Source of the DNA: Akkermansiaceae bacterium
Lineage (GTDB): Bacteria; Verrucomicrobiota; Verrucomicrobiia; Verrucomicrobiales; Akkermansiaceae
Assembly: GCA_024233135.1 (NCBI GenBank)
Contig: JACKPZ010000009.1
Coordinates: 110,036 to 174,035 of the forward strand
DNA: 64,000 nt
Reading direction: 5' to 3'
Both the position numbers and the translations under genes were made by a program. Shown here one piece after another: positions 1 to 8,233 of the stretch. Numbering within the stretch: position 1 is the stretch's first letter; every line of letters begins with the position of its first letter. Under the pieces are notes generated by a model. The model had not been told where the DNA came from, did no database searches, and saw nothing but the letters and a program-made list of their open reading frames with translations.

Positions 1-2663
1 AGGTTGTCCAGACCGTCGCCGGAAGACGAGGAGGAGGCATCGAAGCCCGGGCCATCGTCACGGATCCGGACGAGAAGTCGACCGTCTTCGAGGGTGATCC
101 GGAGGAAGATTGTTTCGGGGGGCCCGTGTTTGACCGCGTTGTTGATCGCCTCACGGGTGGCGAGGGCGAGATTGTGGCGGCGGCGCGGGCCGATCGCGAT
201 GTCCGGTGCGTTGCGGATGATGTCCGCCTTCAAACGCACATCGACCACCTTGAGGAATTCGCGGGCGAAGAACGCCAGGTATTCGACGAGCGACCGCAGG
301 CTGTCCTGATCCGGGCTGGTGGCCCAGACGATTTCATCGAGTGTGCCGACGACGTGTTTCGCCCTCATGGAAAGCCGGTCGAGCGACGGGCGGAGGCTTT
401 GGTCGTCGGGGTTCTCGGCAGCGAGTTCGGACTGGATCGAAAGCGCGGTCAGGCTGGCTCCGAGATCATCGTGGAGGTCGCGCGAAATTCGCGAGCGTTC
501 CGCCTCAAGCATGTTGCGGACGCGCAGTTCCTCCAGCCGGCGGCGCATGCGGCGGCGGCCGGCGAGCCAACCGGCCGCGACGGTGAGCAGCACGCCCGCG
601 CCCACGCTCAAGGCGACGAACCATGGGGTCTGCCAGAAATGCGGACGAATCTCGATGGGAATCACGGACGTTGTCGAAACGAATCCGTCGCCGCTTGTGG
701 CGCTCGCGCGGAAGACATATCTCCCGGGCGGCACGGGTTGGTAGTCCACCTCACGTTTGTGCCCGATCCGGCGCGGAGCTTCATCGATGCCGACGAGTTG
801 CACCTGATAGGTGATCTTCTCGGGGGCGGCCAGATGGATGCCCGCGAACCGGAATTCCAGTCGAACCCTCCCGGGCCCCGCCACGATCGGATGTTGGCCG
901 ATCGGACGGGTGACTCCGTCGACAACCACCGGGGCCATTCTCATCAGGGGCGGATGCGCGGTCGCCGGGATCTTTGAAGGATCGATGCCCGCCAGACCGG
1001 AGAGTGTGGGAAACCACAGTGTGCCCCCCGGTCCCGGGGCGACACCGGGGTTGCTTCCTCCCACGCATTCCCTGCTCGGCATTCCATCCGATCGATCAAG
1101 TCTCATCCAGTGGATGCCTCCACGGCCCGTCCGTGCGCGGGACCGCAGTTCCTTGCGAGAGGCACGCAGGATTCCTCCGAGCGATCCCATCCAGATTTCA
1201 TCGTCCCCGGTGAGGGCGAGTCCCGTGATCCGTTCGTCCGGAATCCCCTCGGCGGAGCCAAAGCGGTGCCATCTGCCTTGAAGGCGGAGAAAAAGCCCGG
1301 ACCCGGTCGTCCCCGCCCAGATCTCTCCATCGTCCGCTGCCACCACCGCTTGGACCCTGCGGTTGGACAGGTCTTTCGATCCGGCCAGCGCTTCGATCCC
1401 CTCGCTGGAAACCTTCAGGATCCGTCCGTCCGTCGTGCCGGCGAGCAGGCTCCCTCCGGAACCCGGCGCCAACGAGGCGAACCGGGTGTTCTCCAACCCT
1501 TTCTCATCCGCGAAGGTTTTCACGCTCTCCCCGTCCCAGCGGCAGATCCCCCGGTTTCCCGCGAACCACAAGCGGCCTTGACGGTCCTCGGCGATGGCAT
1601 TGACTTTCGATAACTCCGGCGTGCGTGAAAACATCGGAACGGCCATTTGTTCCGCGGTGTCCATCTGATAGACGGAACCCTCGCGCGAGGCGATCCAGAT
1701 CCGGCCGCCGCTGTCTTCGTAGAGGCACGATACCATGCGCTGAGCCCCGCCTGCGATCACATCGATGTGCTGCATCCCTTGGTCATCGACGCGGTCGACC
1801 CCACCATTTCGTCCTGCGATCCACCAGACGCCGTCGGTCGAATGAAGCGCCGTGTTCACCGCATGGTCGTATGGCCCTTCGGGGGTGGAAAGGATGGTCA
1901 CCCGGCGCGGACGGACGCGGACGAGCCCCCGGACCGGACTCGCCAGCCAGAGGTTTCCTTCCCTGTCTTCGAGCATGTCGCTGGCAACGAAGTCGTTTCC
2001 AAGTTCCGTGATCCTTGTCGGGCTTCCGGCCGGAGGATGGTACCAGAGCGATCCCCCGGAGATCCGCCACTCGCCGCCCTTGCGGTCGAGCAGGAGGGCG
2101 GGAGCTTCGAAATGGGACCCGGAGCGTCCCCGGCGGATTTGCCGGAGGTCGCTTTGTTCGATCGCCGCAGCGAGATCGTCGGAGGGCGCCGCTACTTCTT
2201 GAGGCACATCGTCCACCAACCGCCAGGTCCGGTCGTTGTAGTGGAAATAGGGAGCACCCTTGTGGATGAAAAAGCGGGTGACGATCCCGCGCCCCATCGT
2301 GTCGGGGTCGATCGGAATCTCCTCCATGACGCGGCCACGCATCCGGAAGAGGCGCCGGTCGTGGGTGGAGATCCAAACACTTCCATCGGACGGCGTGTAG
2401 ATCCGGAACGGATTGATCTCCTGCCCGGTCTGATTTCCGACCGGGGCGAGGGTGGTGAACTCATATCCATCGAAACTGGAGATGCCTTCCGCGGTGGCGA
2501 TCCAGAGCACCCCGTCGGGCGTCTGGCCGAGCGAGCGCGCGACGTTTCCAGGAAGCCCCTCCTCCGATCGCCAGACACGAACAAGGAACTCCGGATTCTC
2601 ATCCGGTTGTCCGCCGGCCATGCCGGATGTTAGGACGACCAGGATGAAGAGCCAACGAAGCAC
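1..2663 (-). CDS. Propeller-type sensor histidine kinase (3' end beyond window)
   Basis: An open minus-strand frame starts at a GTG (2663-2661), followed by a signal-peptide-like segment, and stays open to the left edge: 887 residues are visible and the stop lies outside. Residues about 25-560 hold repeated W-I/W-F blade motifs (for example GVLWIATAEGISSFDG near the start), as in two-component-regulator propeller domains. A Y_Y_Y-like domain follows (about 580-670), then one membrane helix (about 674-697) and a HisKA_3 dimerisation domain whose H-box ERSRISRDLHDDLG places the phospho-acceptor at His731. An HATPase domain begins with the N-box EAINNAVKHG and DDGPGFD, and the window ends inside the GDGLDN motif. 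About 40-60 residues should be missing. The periplasmic propeller probably senses a ligand, and the partner response regulator should lie beyond the left edge. This architecture often controls polysaccharide use; the substrate here is unknown. Confidence 0.9.
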   Translation of the reverse strand, partial: MLRWLFILVVLTSGMAGGQPDENPEFLVRVWRSEEGLPGNVARSLGQTPDGVLWIATAEGISSFDGYEFTTLAPVGNQTGQEINPFRIYTPSDGSVWISTHDRRLFRMRGRVMEEIPIDPDTMGRGIVTRFFIHKGAPYFHYNDRTWRLVDDVPQEVAAPSDDLAAAIEQSDLRQIRRGRSGSHFEAPALLLDRKGGEWRISGGSLWYHPPAGSPTRITELGNDFVASDMLEDREGNLWLASPVRGLVRVRPRRVTILSTPEGPYDHAVNTALHSTDGVWWIAGRNGGVDRVDDQGMQHIDVIAGGAQRMVSCLYEDSGGRIWIASREGSVYQMDTAEQMAVPMFSRTPELSKVNAIAEDRQGRLWFAGNRGICRWDGESVKTFADEKGLENTRFASLAPGSGGSLLAGTTDGRILKVSSEGIEALAGSKDLSNRRVQAVVAADDGEIWAGTTGSGLFLRLQGRWHRFGSAEGIPDERITGLALTGDDEIWMGSLGGILRASRKELRSRARTGRGGIHWMRLDRSDGMPSRECVGGSNPGVAPGPGGTLWFPTLSGLAGIDPSKIPATAHPPLMRMAPVVVDGVTRPIGQHPIVAGPGRVRLEFRFAGIHLAAPEKITYQVQLVGIDEAPRRIGHKREVDYQPVPPGRYVFRASATSGDGFVSTTSVIPIEIRPHFWQTPWFVALSVGAGVLLTVAAGWLAGRRRMRRRLEELRVRNMLEAERSRISRDLHDDLGASLTALSIQSELAAENPDDQSLRPSLDRLSMRAKHVVGTLDEIVWATSPDQDSLRSLVEYLAFFAREFLKVVDVRLKADIIRNAPDIAIGPRRRHNLALATREAINNAVKHGPPETIFLRITLEDGRLLVRIRDDGPGFDASSSSSGDGLDN

Positions 2664-2878
2664 GGGACGTGAATCTGGAGTTTCGACCGGCGGGTGTCGA
2701 GCTTTCCGGCGCGCGCGGGGAGGGCGCGTCGTCGATGGCGGCGGAACGCACCCCGCGGAATGGAGTAGTCTGGTTGGGGGATTTGACCCGCCACCGGAGT
2801 GGCGGGCACAATGTAAACACGATCGGGGGCCGTGATTCCACGCGCTGGAATCAAGTCTCCCGGCAAATCATCAGCTTC
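2664..2878. promoter_or_regulatory. Divergent promoter region with a perfect hairpin
   Basis: This stretch separates the GTG start of the sensor kinase (-) from the ATG of the Verru_Chthon-A-like gene (+), so it must carry both promoters. A perfect inverted repeat CCCGCCAC-CGGA-GTGGCGGG lies at 2787-2806 with no T tract after it, so it is more likely an operator or mRNA structure than a terminator. No convincing -35/-10 pair could be assigned by eye. Confidence 0.35.
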
Positions 2879-5800
2879 ATGCGCCCGAATCCAAACCCAA
2901 ATCTTCGACAGCGGCCGAACTTCGTCGTCAACCAGCGTGCGAAGCTTGTGCCGAAGGGCTTCGCATTGGTCGTTACCTTGTCGTTGATGATCCTGCTCAG
3001 CCTGCTGGCGGTCGGCTTGTTGTCGCTCTCGTCCATCGCGGTCCGCAGCGGCAGCCAAGGCATGGCGGTGGCCGAGGCCCGCGCGAACGCCCGGTTGGCC
3101 CTGATGCTGGCGATCGGAGAATTGCAGGCGGAACTCGGGCCCGACCAGCGGATCAGCGCCTCGGCAGACATCATGGGCGCACCGGCATCCACGGACGTCT
3201 CGGTTGCGAACGCCCATTGGGTCGGGGTGTGGAATTCATGGAAGGGAGAAAACCGCTATCTCGCCGACAGCAACTCCCCATCGGATCTGGTTCCCGATCT
3301 GTCGGAGCACCGCGAGGATTCGTTCCGTCGCTGGCTGGTCTCGGCGGAGGACCCGGAGGAGATGGCAAAACTCGGCGTGGCCGAGTCCGCGGTTTCCGGC
3401 GACTCGGTGACGCTGGTCGGCTCCGGAACCTTGGGCGACGGATCCGCCGACACCGACGAGGTGAACGCGGCGCTGGTTCCCATGGAGCGAAGCGGCCCGG
3501 GCGGGAGGATCTCCCGCGGTGCGTTCGCATGGTGGGTGGGTGACGAGAGCCAGAAGGGCCAGATCCGCGAGGGCCGCGGCGAGGAGGATCTCGGTAGTCC
3601 GGCCGAAGCGATCGCCGAAACGGACGCATCCTCATCCGTTGGGGAAGAGCTCTTTGAGCAGTTGAACGGTGTCTCGAAAGACGAGAATCTGGGCCGGGCG
3701 ACCATCTCGCTCAACACGCTCGGCCTCGTCGATGGCGCGGACAATCCCGGTAGCGGGTTCCACGACCTCACCGTCGCGGCGCGATCGGTTCTCACCGATG
3801 TGCGTGAAGGAGGGCTGAAACGGGATCTCAATCTGCTGGCGGAAAGCTATGATGCGAACTTCGATGTCGCGAAGGGCCTGCCGCTCACCGAGGAGTTCAT
3901 GCTCTATCAGTTCGATGACCTGCATCGGGTGCCTCTGCATGATCTCTTGACCTACTACACACTTTACAAGGCCCTGCCGGCCGGCTCCAAGGGCGCCTTG
4001 ACGGCCGACGGAAGGAGCAAGCCCTCGACCTCGAGCATCGCCGCCGGCGAGGTGACCAAGAACAAAAACGGGCTCACGACCAACCTATACCGTCAGCCGG
4101 TGATGGTGAAGACCCAGTTGGCGATCTGGGCGCGGGCCGATCGCTCCGGCACCAGCCGCCTGCGTCCCTACCGGCTGAAGTTTCGCTTCAGTCCCATCGT
4201 GACACTTTGGAATCCATACAATGTTCCGCTGACGATCAATGGCAACGGTGGCAACGGAATGAGGATCGATGTCCTCGGGATCTCGGCAGACATGGCGGTG
4301 TGGCCGAAATACGAGCGCGGGAAAGACGGTGGTCGAGAATCGTCCTCCCTCGGCGGCCTGACCAGCGGCAAGGGCGACGAAGGGAACAGTTCGGAGGTGC
4401 TCGCCTCGATGATCATCAAGGACGAGGTGGAGTTCGCGCCGGGCGAGGTGCTCGTTTTCTCGCTGGACAAGACCTACGACAACCTGGCGCAGGTGCGTGA
4501 ACTCAAGCCGGGTTACTGGCCGATCTCGGGCAACGAGGTCGACTACTACGACATCCGGGTGAGCCGGGGCGGTGCGGTTGGTGCGGACTATGACGACGAT
4601 TCGGTCACCTTCACCCCCAGCCAACTCATCGGCGTTGGTTTCGCGGGCGGAACCGAAGACACGGTCAAGACCACCTTGAAGTTTTCCCAAGGGGTTTCGA
4701 TCGAGGCCCGGCCGGACTACAAGATCGGCAGCGAGACCAGTTGGCGGACTCAGGCCCTCTATTCGCGCCGCGCGACCGAGAAGACTCCGAGCCCGCAGGT
4801 GACCAGCGAGATGAACCAATTCAACCAGTTGGTCTTCGAATTGGGAAGCCAGCTCGACGGCGAGGAGATGAAATGGCGGACGGGGAACGGGAAATACATC
4901 CGCCAGCCGTACAGCATCCGCAACCTGGCCTCCGCGGAGGGCGAGGTGGTGGGGATCTTCACCTACGGGGTGGCCGGCGAGGAGGAGGTTCTCACGCTCA
5001 GCAGCGGCAGCCAACCGCGGTTTCCCAGCCGTCCCTTCCTTCACAGCCTGCCGACGGTGGCCTCGCCGTGGATCCAGGACCTCAGCAGCGCATCTCTCTA
5101 CAACCTCGGCTGGGCGTGGAAATTCGAGGACGGCCGGGAAAGCAGCAACGAGATTGTGGTGGATGGAACTCACGGCCGCTACGGCGGAGGATGGTCGGCC
5201 GCGTTCGGGCAGGACCGGGTCGTTCAATACGAGCTTCCGCAACGGCCGTTCCACTCGCTCGCCCAGTTCGCAAATGCGGCGCTTGGCGGCTGGTCGGTCG
5301 CCCGCAACCATCCCACCAGCACCTCGGGCGGGCTGCACGCCCACGAAACCACCGCGGCGCACGGCCAGGGCGGCCTGTTCCCGGCGGTGAGCATGCCGGT
5401 CGGGAATTCCTATGCGAACCCGATGATTCCGAAGGACCAGGCGATCTCCACATGGAACACCCGGAAGTATCACGACGGACGCCGGACCGAACCGTATGTG
5501 GACCACTCGTATCTGGCGAACCACGCCTTGTGGGACGAATACTTCATGTCCTCGATCGCGGATGAACTCCGCGGTCTTTACCGATACGACGGATTCGAAT
5601 CGAAGCGGGCCGCGCAAATGGCACAGGACTTCTTCGGTGACGACCCAAAGCCGCTCCCGAACCGCCGCTTCATTCCGGCGGCGGACCGCCCGTGGGATGA
5701 AATGAAGTCCGAGCTTTTCAAGGGGGCGAGTGCCAACGAAACCGCCTATCAGATCATCGCCCGCTACCTGCTTCTGGATGGTGGTTTCAACGTCAACTCA

Positions 5801-6601
5801 ACCTCGGAAGACGCATGGGCGGCCCTCCTCGCATCGTTGCGCGGCAAACCGGCCGTGGTGCTCCCTGGAAACAGCGACGCGGTGAAGTTCAACCTCGAAG
5901 ACCACAAAAACCTCACGCCCATCGCCAACTTCTCGGTCGCCACCGGCGAATCGATCCCCGCCGACTCGAACCTCCGTTCCGACGGCTTCGCGCCGGAACA
6001 GTGGATTGGATCCTTCACCCTCGATGACGGTCAGGTCCGCAAATTGGCGGAAGAGATCGTCAAACAGGTCAAGAAGCGCGGGCCCTTCCTGTCGCTCTCG
6101 GATTTCATCAACCGGCGGCTTTCGAACGATGCCGAACTCGCCAAGTCGGGCGCACTGCAGGCGGCGATCGAGGCGGCCGGCCTGAACTCACCGGTGAATT
6201 CCGGGCGCGCCGCGGACCTGGGGCAGAAGTCGGAGTTTCTCAGCAAGCAGAACCAGAGCGATCTGGATCCGATTCCGTTTCCGGAAGCCGGCCAGGGTGC
6301 GGTGATTCAAGGCTCCGCCGCATACATCGACCAAGCGGATCTGCTGCGCTCGATCGATTCGCAACTGGTGGCACGCGGGGACACCTTCGTGGTTCGCACC
6401 TGCGGTGATTCGAAAGACGCGTCCGGCAAGGTTGTGGCGAGGGCCTATTGCGAAGCGGTCGTGCAGCGCATGCCGCAATATCTGGACGAACGCGACCTGC
6501 CGGAAACCCGAACGAGCGACTTGAAGTCGGATCTGAACCAACGCTTCGGACGCAAGTTCAAGATCGTGTCGTTCCGCTGGCTCTCACCTGTTGAAATTTG
6601 A
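2879..6601 (+). CDS. Verru_Chthon cassette protein A-like exported protein
   Basis: A 1240-residue protein. After a short basic leader it has a pilin-like hydrophobic segment beginning KGFALVV at residues 25-31 and running to about residue 50 (LSLMILLSLLAVGLLSL), then a long, mostly hydrophilic passenger. Prepilin-like start, length and composition match Verru_Chthon cassette protein A, a family typical of Verrucomicrobia whose molecular role is unknown but which is thought to belong to a pilin-like surface assembly. The usual cassette partners B, C and D, short pilin-like proteins, are not next to it. An upstream in-frame start at 2669 would add 70 residues without a signal, so the ATG at 2879 is preferred. 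It is followed after 5 bases by a paralogous gene pair and is probably co-transcribed with it. Confidence 0.75.
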   Translation: MRPNPNPNLRQRPNFVVNQRAKLVPKGFALVVTLSLMILLSLLAVGLLSLSSIAVRSGSQGMAVAEARANARLALMLAIGELQAELGPDQRISASADIMGAPASTDVSVANAHWVGVWNSWKGENRYLADSNSPSDLVPDLSEHREDSFRRWLVSAEDPEEMAKLGVAESAVSGDSVTLVGSGTLGDGSADTDEVNAALVPMERSGPGGRISRGAFAWWVGDESQKGQIREGRGEEDLGSPAEAIAETDASSSVGEELFEQLNGVSKDENLGRATISLNTLGLVDGADNPGSGFHDLTVAARSVLTDVREGGLKRDLNLLAESYDANFDVAKGLPLTEEFMLYQFDDLHRVPLHDLLTYYTLYKALPAGSKGALTADGRSKPSTSSIAAGEVTKNKNGLTTNLYRQPVMVKTQLAIWARADRSGTSRLRPYRLKFRFSPIVTLWNPYNVPLTINGNGGNGMRIDVLGISADMAVWPKYERGKDGGRESSSLGGLTSGKGDEGNSSEVLASMIIKDEVEFAPGEVLVFSLDKTYDNLAQVRELKPGYWPISGNEVDYYDIRVSRGGAVGADYDDDSVTFTPSQLIGVGFAGGTEDTVKTTLKFSQGVSIEARPDYKIGSETSWRTQALYSRRATEKTPSPQVTSEMNQFNQLVFELGSQLDGEEMKWRTGNGKYIRQPYSIRNLASAEGEVVGIFTYGVAGEEEVLTLSSGSQPRFPSRPFLHSLPTVASPWIQDLSSASLYNLGWAWKFEDGRESSNEIVVDGTHGRYGGGWSAAFGQDRVVQYELPQRPFHSLAQFANAALGGWSVARNHPTSTSGGLHAHETTAAHGQGGLFPAVSMPVGNSYANPMIPKDQAISTWNTRKYHDGRRTEPYVDHSYLANHALWDEYFMSSIADELRGLYRYDGFESKRAAQMAQDFFGDDPKPLPNRRFIPAADRPWDEMKSELFKGASANETAYQIIARYLLLDGGFNVNSTSEDAWAALLASLRGKPAVVLPGNSDAVKFNLEDHKNLTPIANFSVATGESIPADSNLRSDGFAPEQWIGSFTLDDGQVRKLAEEIVKQVKKRGPFLSLSDFINRRLSNDAELAKSGALQAAIEAAGLNSPVNSGRAADLGQKSEFLSKQNQSDLDPIPFPEAGQGAVIQGSAAYIDQADLLRSIDSQLVARGDTFVVRTCGDSKDASGKVVARAYCEAVVQRMPQYLDERDLPETRTSDLKSDLNQRFGRKFKIVSFRWLSPVEI

Positions 6602-6606
6602 AACCC

Positions 6607-7338
6607 ATGAACCGACAAATGACCCTCGTGCGTGCCATTGCGGCGCTGACCCTCGTGTTTCTTCTCCCGTGCGGGGCGCAGGAAGAACCGCGCAAGGTGT
6701 CCGTCCGATCCGCCATCTTCCCGGGCAGCGGCGTCCTCGACCCGCTTGAGTTGTACGTGGGGGACGGCAAGGAAGGGCTTCCGGTGGAACTCTGGGGCGG
6801 CAAGTTCTCGCCCGAGTTCGAGTTGCCGATGCTCGATGTCTGGCGCTTCGGCCACTGGAAAAACGAAACCGACAAGGACGGCCGGGCGGCCCGGGTGTTC
6901 AAGGAGCGGGGAAAAGTCAAACCACCCTCCGCGGCCCGTGTATGGCTGGTGTTTTTCCAGTCCAAGCCGGGCGATGACTCGCCGCTCCAGGTGCAGGCCT
7001 TCGGAGTCGACGACAGCAAGCTAAAGGAAGGCGGAATCGTCATCATGAATCTGACAAAAGGGCCGATCGGCTTTGAATACGCGGGCAAGCAGCTCAAACT
7101 CAAATCCGCCGGCAAGGAGGTGGTGAATCCGGGTTCGAAGCGCGGCGAGGTCTATCCGGTGAAATTCTACTACTCCCACAACGGAACGGCCCGGCCCTTC
7201 GTGACGACGACCTGGTTCCACGGAGAACGACGCAAACGTCTGGCGCTGGTGGTCCAGGAACGCGAGGCAAGTCCGCCAAAACTGCTTACGATCGATGACA
7301 TCGCGGCGAAGGAGGAACCCGCCGAGGCGGCTCCCTAA
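6607..7338 (+). CDS. Secreted hypothetical protein, first of a tandem paralogous pair
   Basis: 243 residues with an N-terminal signal peptide ending near LLPCGAQ, possibly a lipoprotein if Cys is the lipobox residue. The family is not recognised. It shares a colinear pattern with the next gene: an early VRS block, a FSPEFELP...FGHW block, the APP/PPA..WLVF block, the glycine-rich GGIVI.N segment and the C-terminal PFVTT.WF.GERRKRLA motif. This shows the two arose by tandem duplication. It starts 5 bases after the stop of the Verru_Chthon-A-like gene, consistent with one transcript. A role in the same surface structure is inferred from context only. Confidence 0.8.
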   Translation: MNRQMTLVRAIAALTLVFLLPCGAQEEPRKVSVRSAIFPGSGVLDPLELYVGDGKEGLPVELWGGKFSPEFELPMLDVWRFGHWKNETDKDGRAARVFKERGKVKPPSAARVWLVFFQSKPGDDSPLQVQAFGVDDSKLKEGGIVIMNLTKGPIGFEYAGKQLKLKSAGKEVVNPGSKRGEVYPVKFYYSHNGTARPFVTTTWFHGERRKRLALVVQEREASPPKLLTIDDIAAKEEPAEAAP

Positions 7339-7393
7339 CAAAACTCCCGTTTCCAGCCCTCACGCTGGCTGTTCCCATTTTCTTCCGAAACCT

Positions 7394-8209
7394 ATGAAAA
7401 CCCGCTTCATCTCCCTGCCGGCCGCGATCGCGGTGACGTTTTTCGTTCCTGTTTCCTCATGGGCCTTGGAGGGGAAGGTCGCCGTGCGCAGCACGTTGGC
7501 TTCGGGCATGGATGCCGGGGAACGATTCGAACTTCGCCTCGATGACCATGGGGGGGCGTTGCCGATCGAGGTGGGTGTCACGGGTTTCTCCGCCGAGGTC
7601 TCGCTGCCGCGGATGGAGACCTGGAGCTTCGGTCATTGGGACACGGTGGATGGGAAATCGACTTTTGTGGAGTTGGGTCGCGTGGATCCGCCCGCGGGAA
7701 AGACCCTGTGGCTGGTGTTCAGCGCGAACGAGACCGCACCGGACAAGGTGGACTCACCGGACGCCGCGGAAGACGAGGCGTCGGAACCTGACGAAGAGGC
7801 GGCGCAGAAGGGCGATCCCAACACCGAAGCTGCCGGTGACAATGCCGGTGAGGAGGAAGACGTCCTCCCATGGGACGTCCATGCGATCAACGTGGATGCG
7901 GCGAATCTGGGCGAGGGCGGGATCGTGGTTCTCAATCACGCGCAGGGAACCATCGAAATGGAACTGAACGACGAAACCGTGTCGCTCGACGTGGGCGGAG
8001 TGAAGATGGTCCGGCCCGATCCGGAGTCCGGCGATCGTTACAACGTCAAGTTTTACGTGATCCAGAACGGCCGGCGGAGGCCCTTCGTGACGACCAACTG
8101 GTTCATGGGCGAGAAGCGCCGGCGCCTTGCCGCGGTGGTTCAGGGAAAGAGCGCGCCGGTTCCGAAGGTCCTCGTGATCGACGAGATCACCGGGGGCTCC
8201 GCGAAGTGA
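7394..8209 (+). CDS. Secreted hypothetical protein, second of a tandem paralogous pair
   Basis: 271 residues with a clear signal peptide (cleavage likely after SSWA). It keeps the whole motif series of its upstream neighbour, including FSAEVSLP, WSFGHWD, LWLVFSA, EGGIVVLN and PFVTTNWFMGEKRRRLA. It carries an extra acidic, low-complexity insert at about residues 120-160, rich in Asp, Glu, Pro and Ala. No known domain is recognised. The gap to its paralogue is 55 bases. It ends convergently, 24 bases from the stop of the rhamnosidase gene, with no clear terminator between. Confidence 0.8.
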   Translation: MKTRFISLPAAIAVTFFVPVSSWALEGKVAVRSTLASGMDAGERFELRLDDHGGALPIEVGVTGFSAEVSLPRMETWSFGHWDTVDGKSTFVELGRVDPPAGKTLWLVFSANETAPDKVDSPDAAEDEASEPDEEAAQKGDPNTEAAGDNAGEEEDVLPWDVHAINVDAANLGEGGIVVLNHAQGTIEMELNDETVSLDVGGVKMVRPDPESGDRYNVKFYVIQNGRRRPFVTTNWFMGEKRRRLAAVVQGKSAPVPKVLVIDEITGGSAK

Positions 8210-8233
8210 CCGGGAGTCGCCTTCGCGCGATCT

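Noticed and set aside
4085..5617. 510-codon minus-strand frame inside the Verru_Chthon-A-like gene
   Set aside because: No domain, signal or start context; the plus-strand protein is coherent across it.
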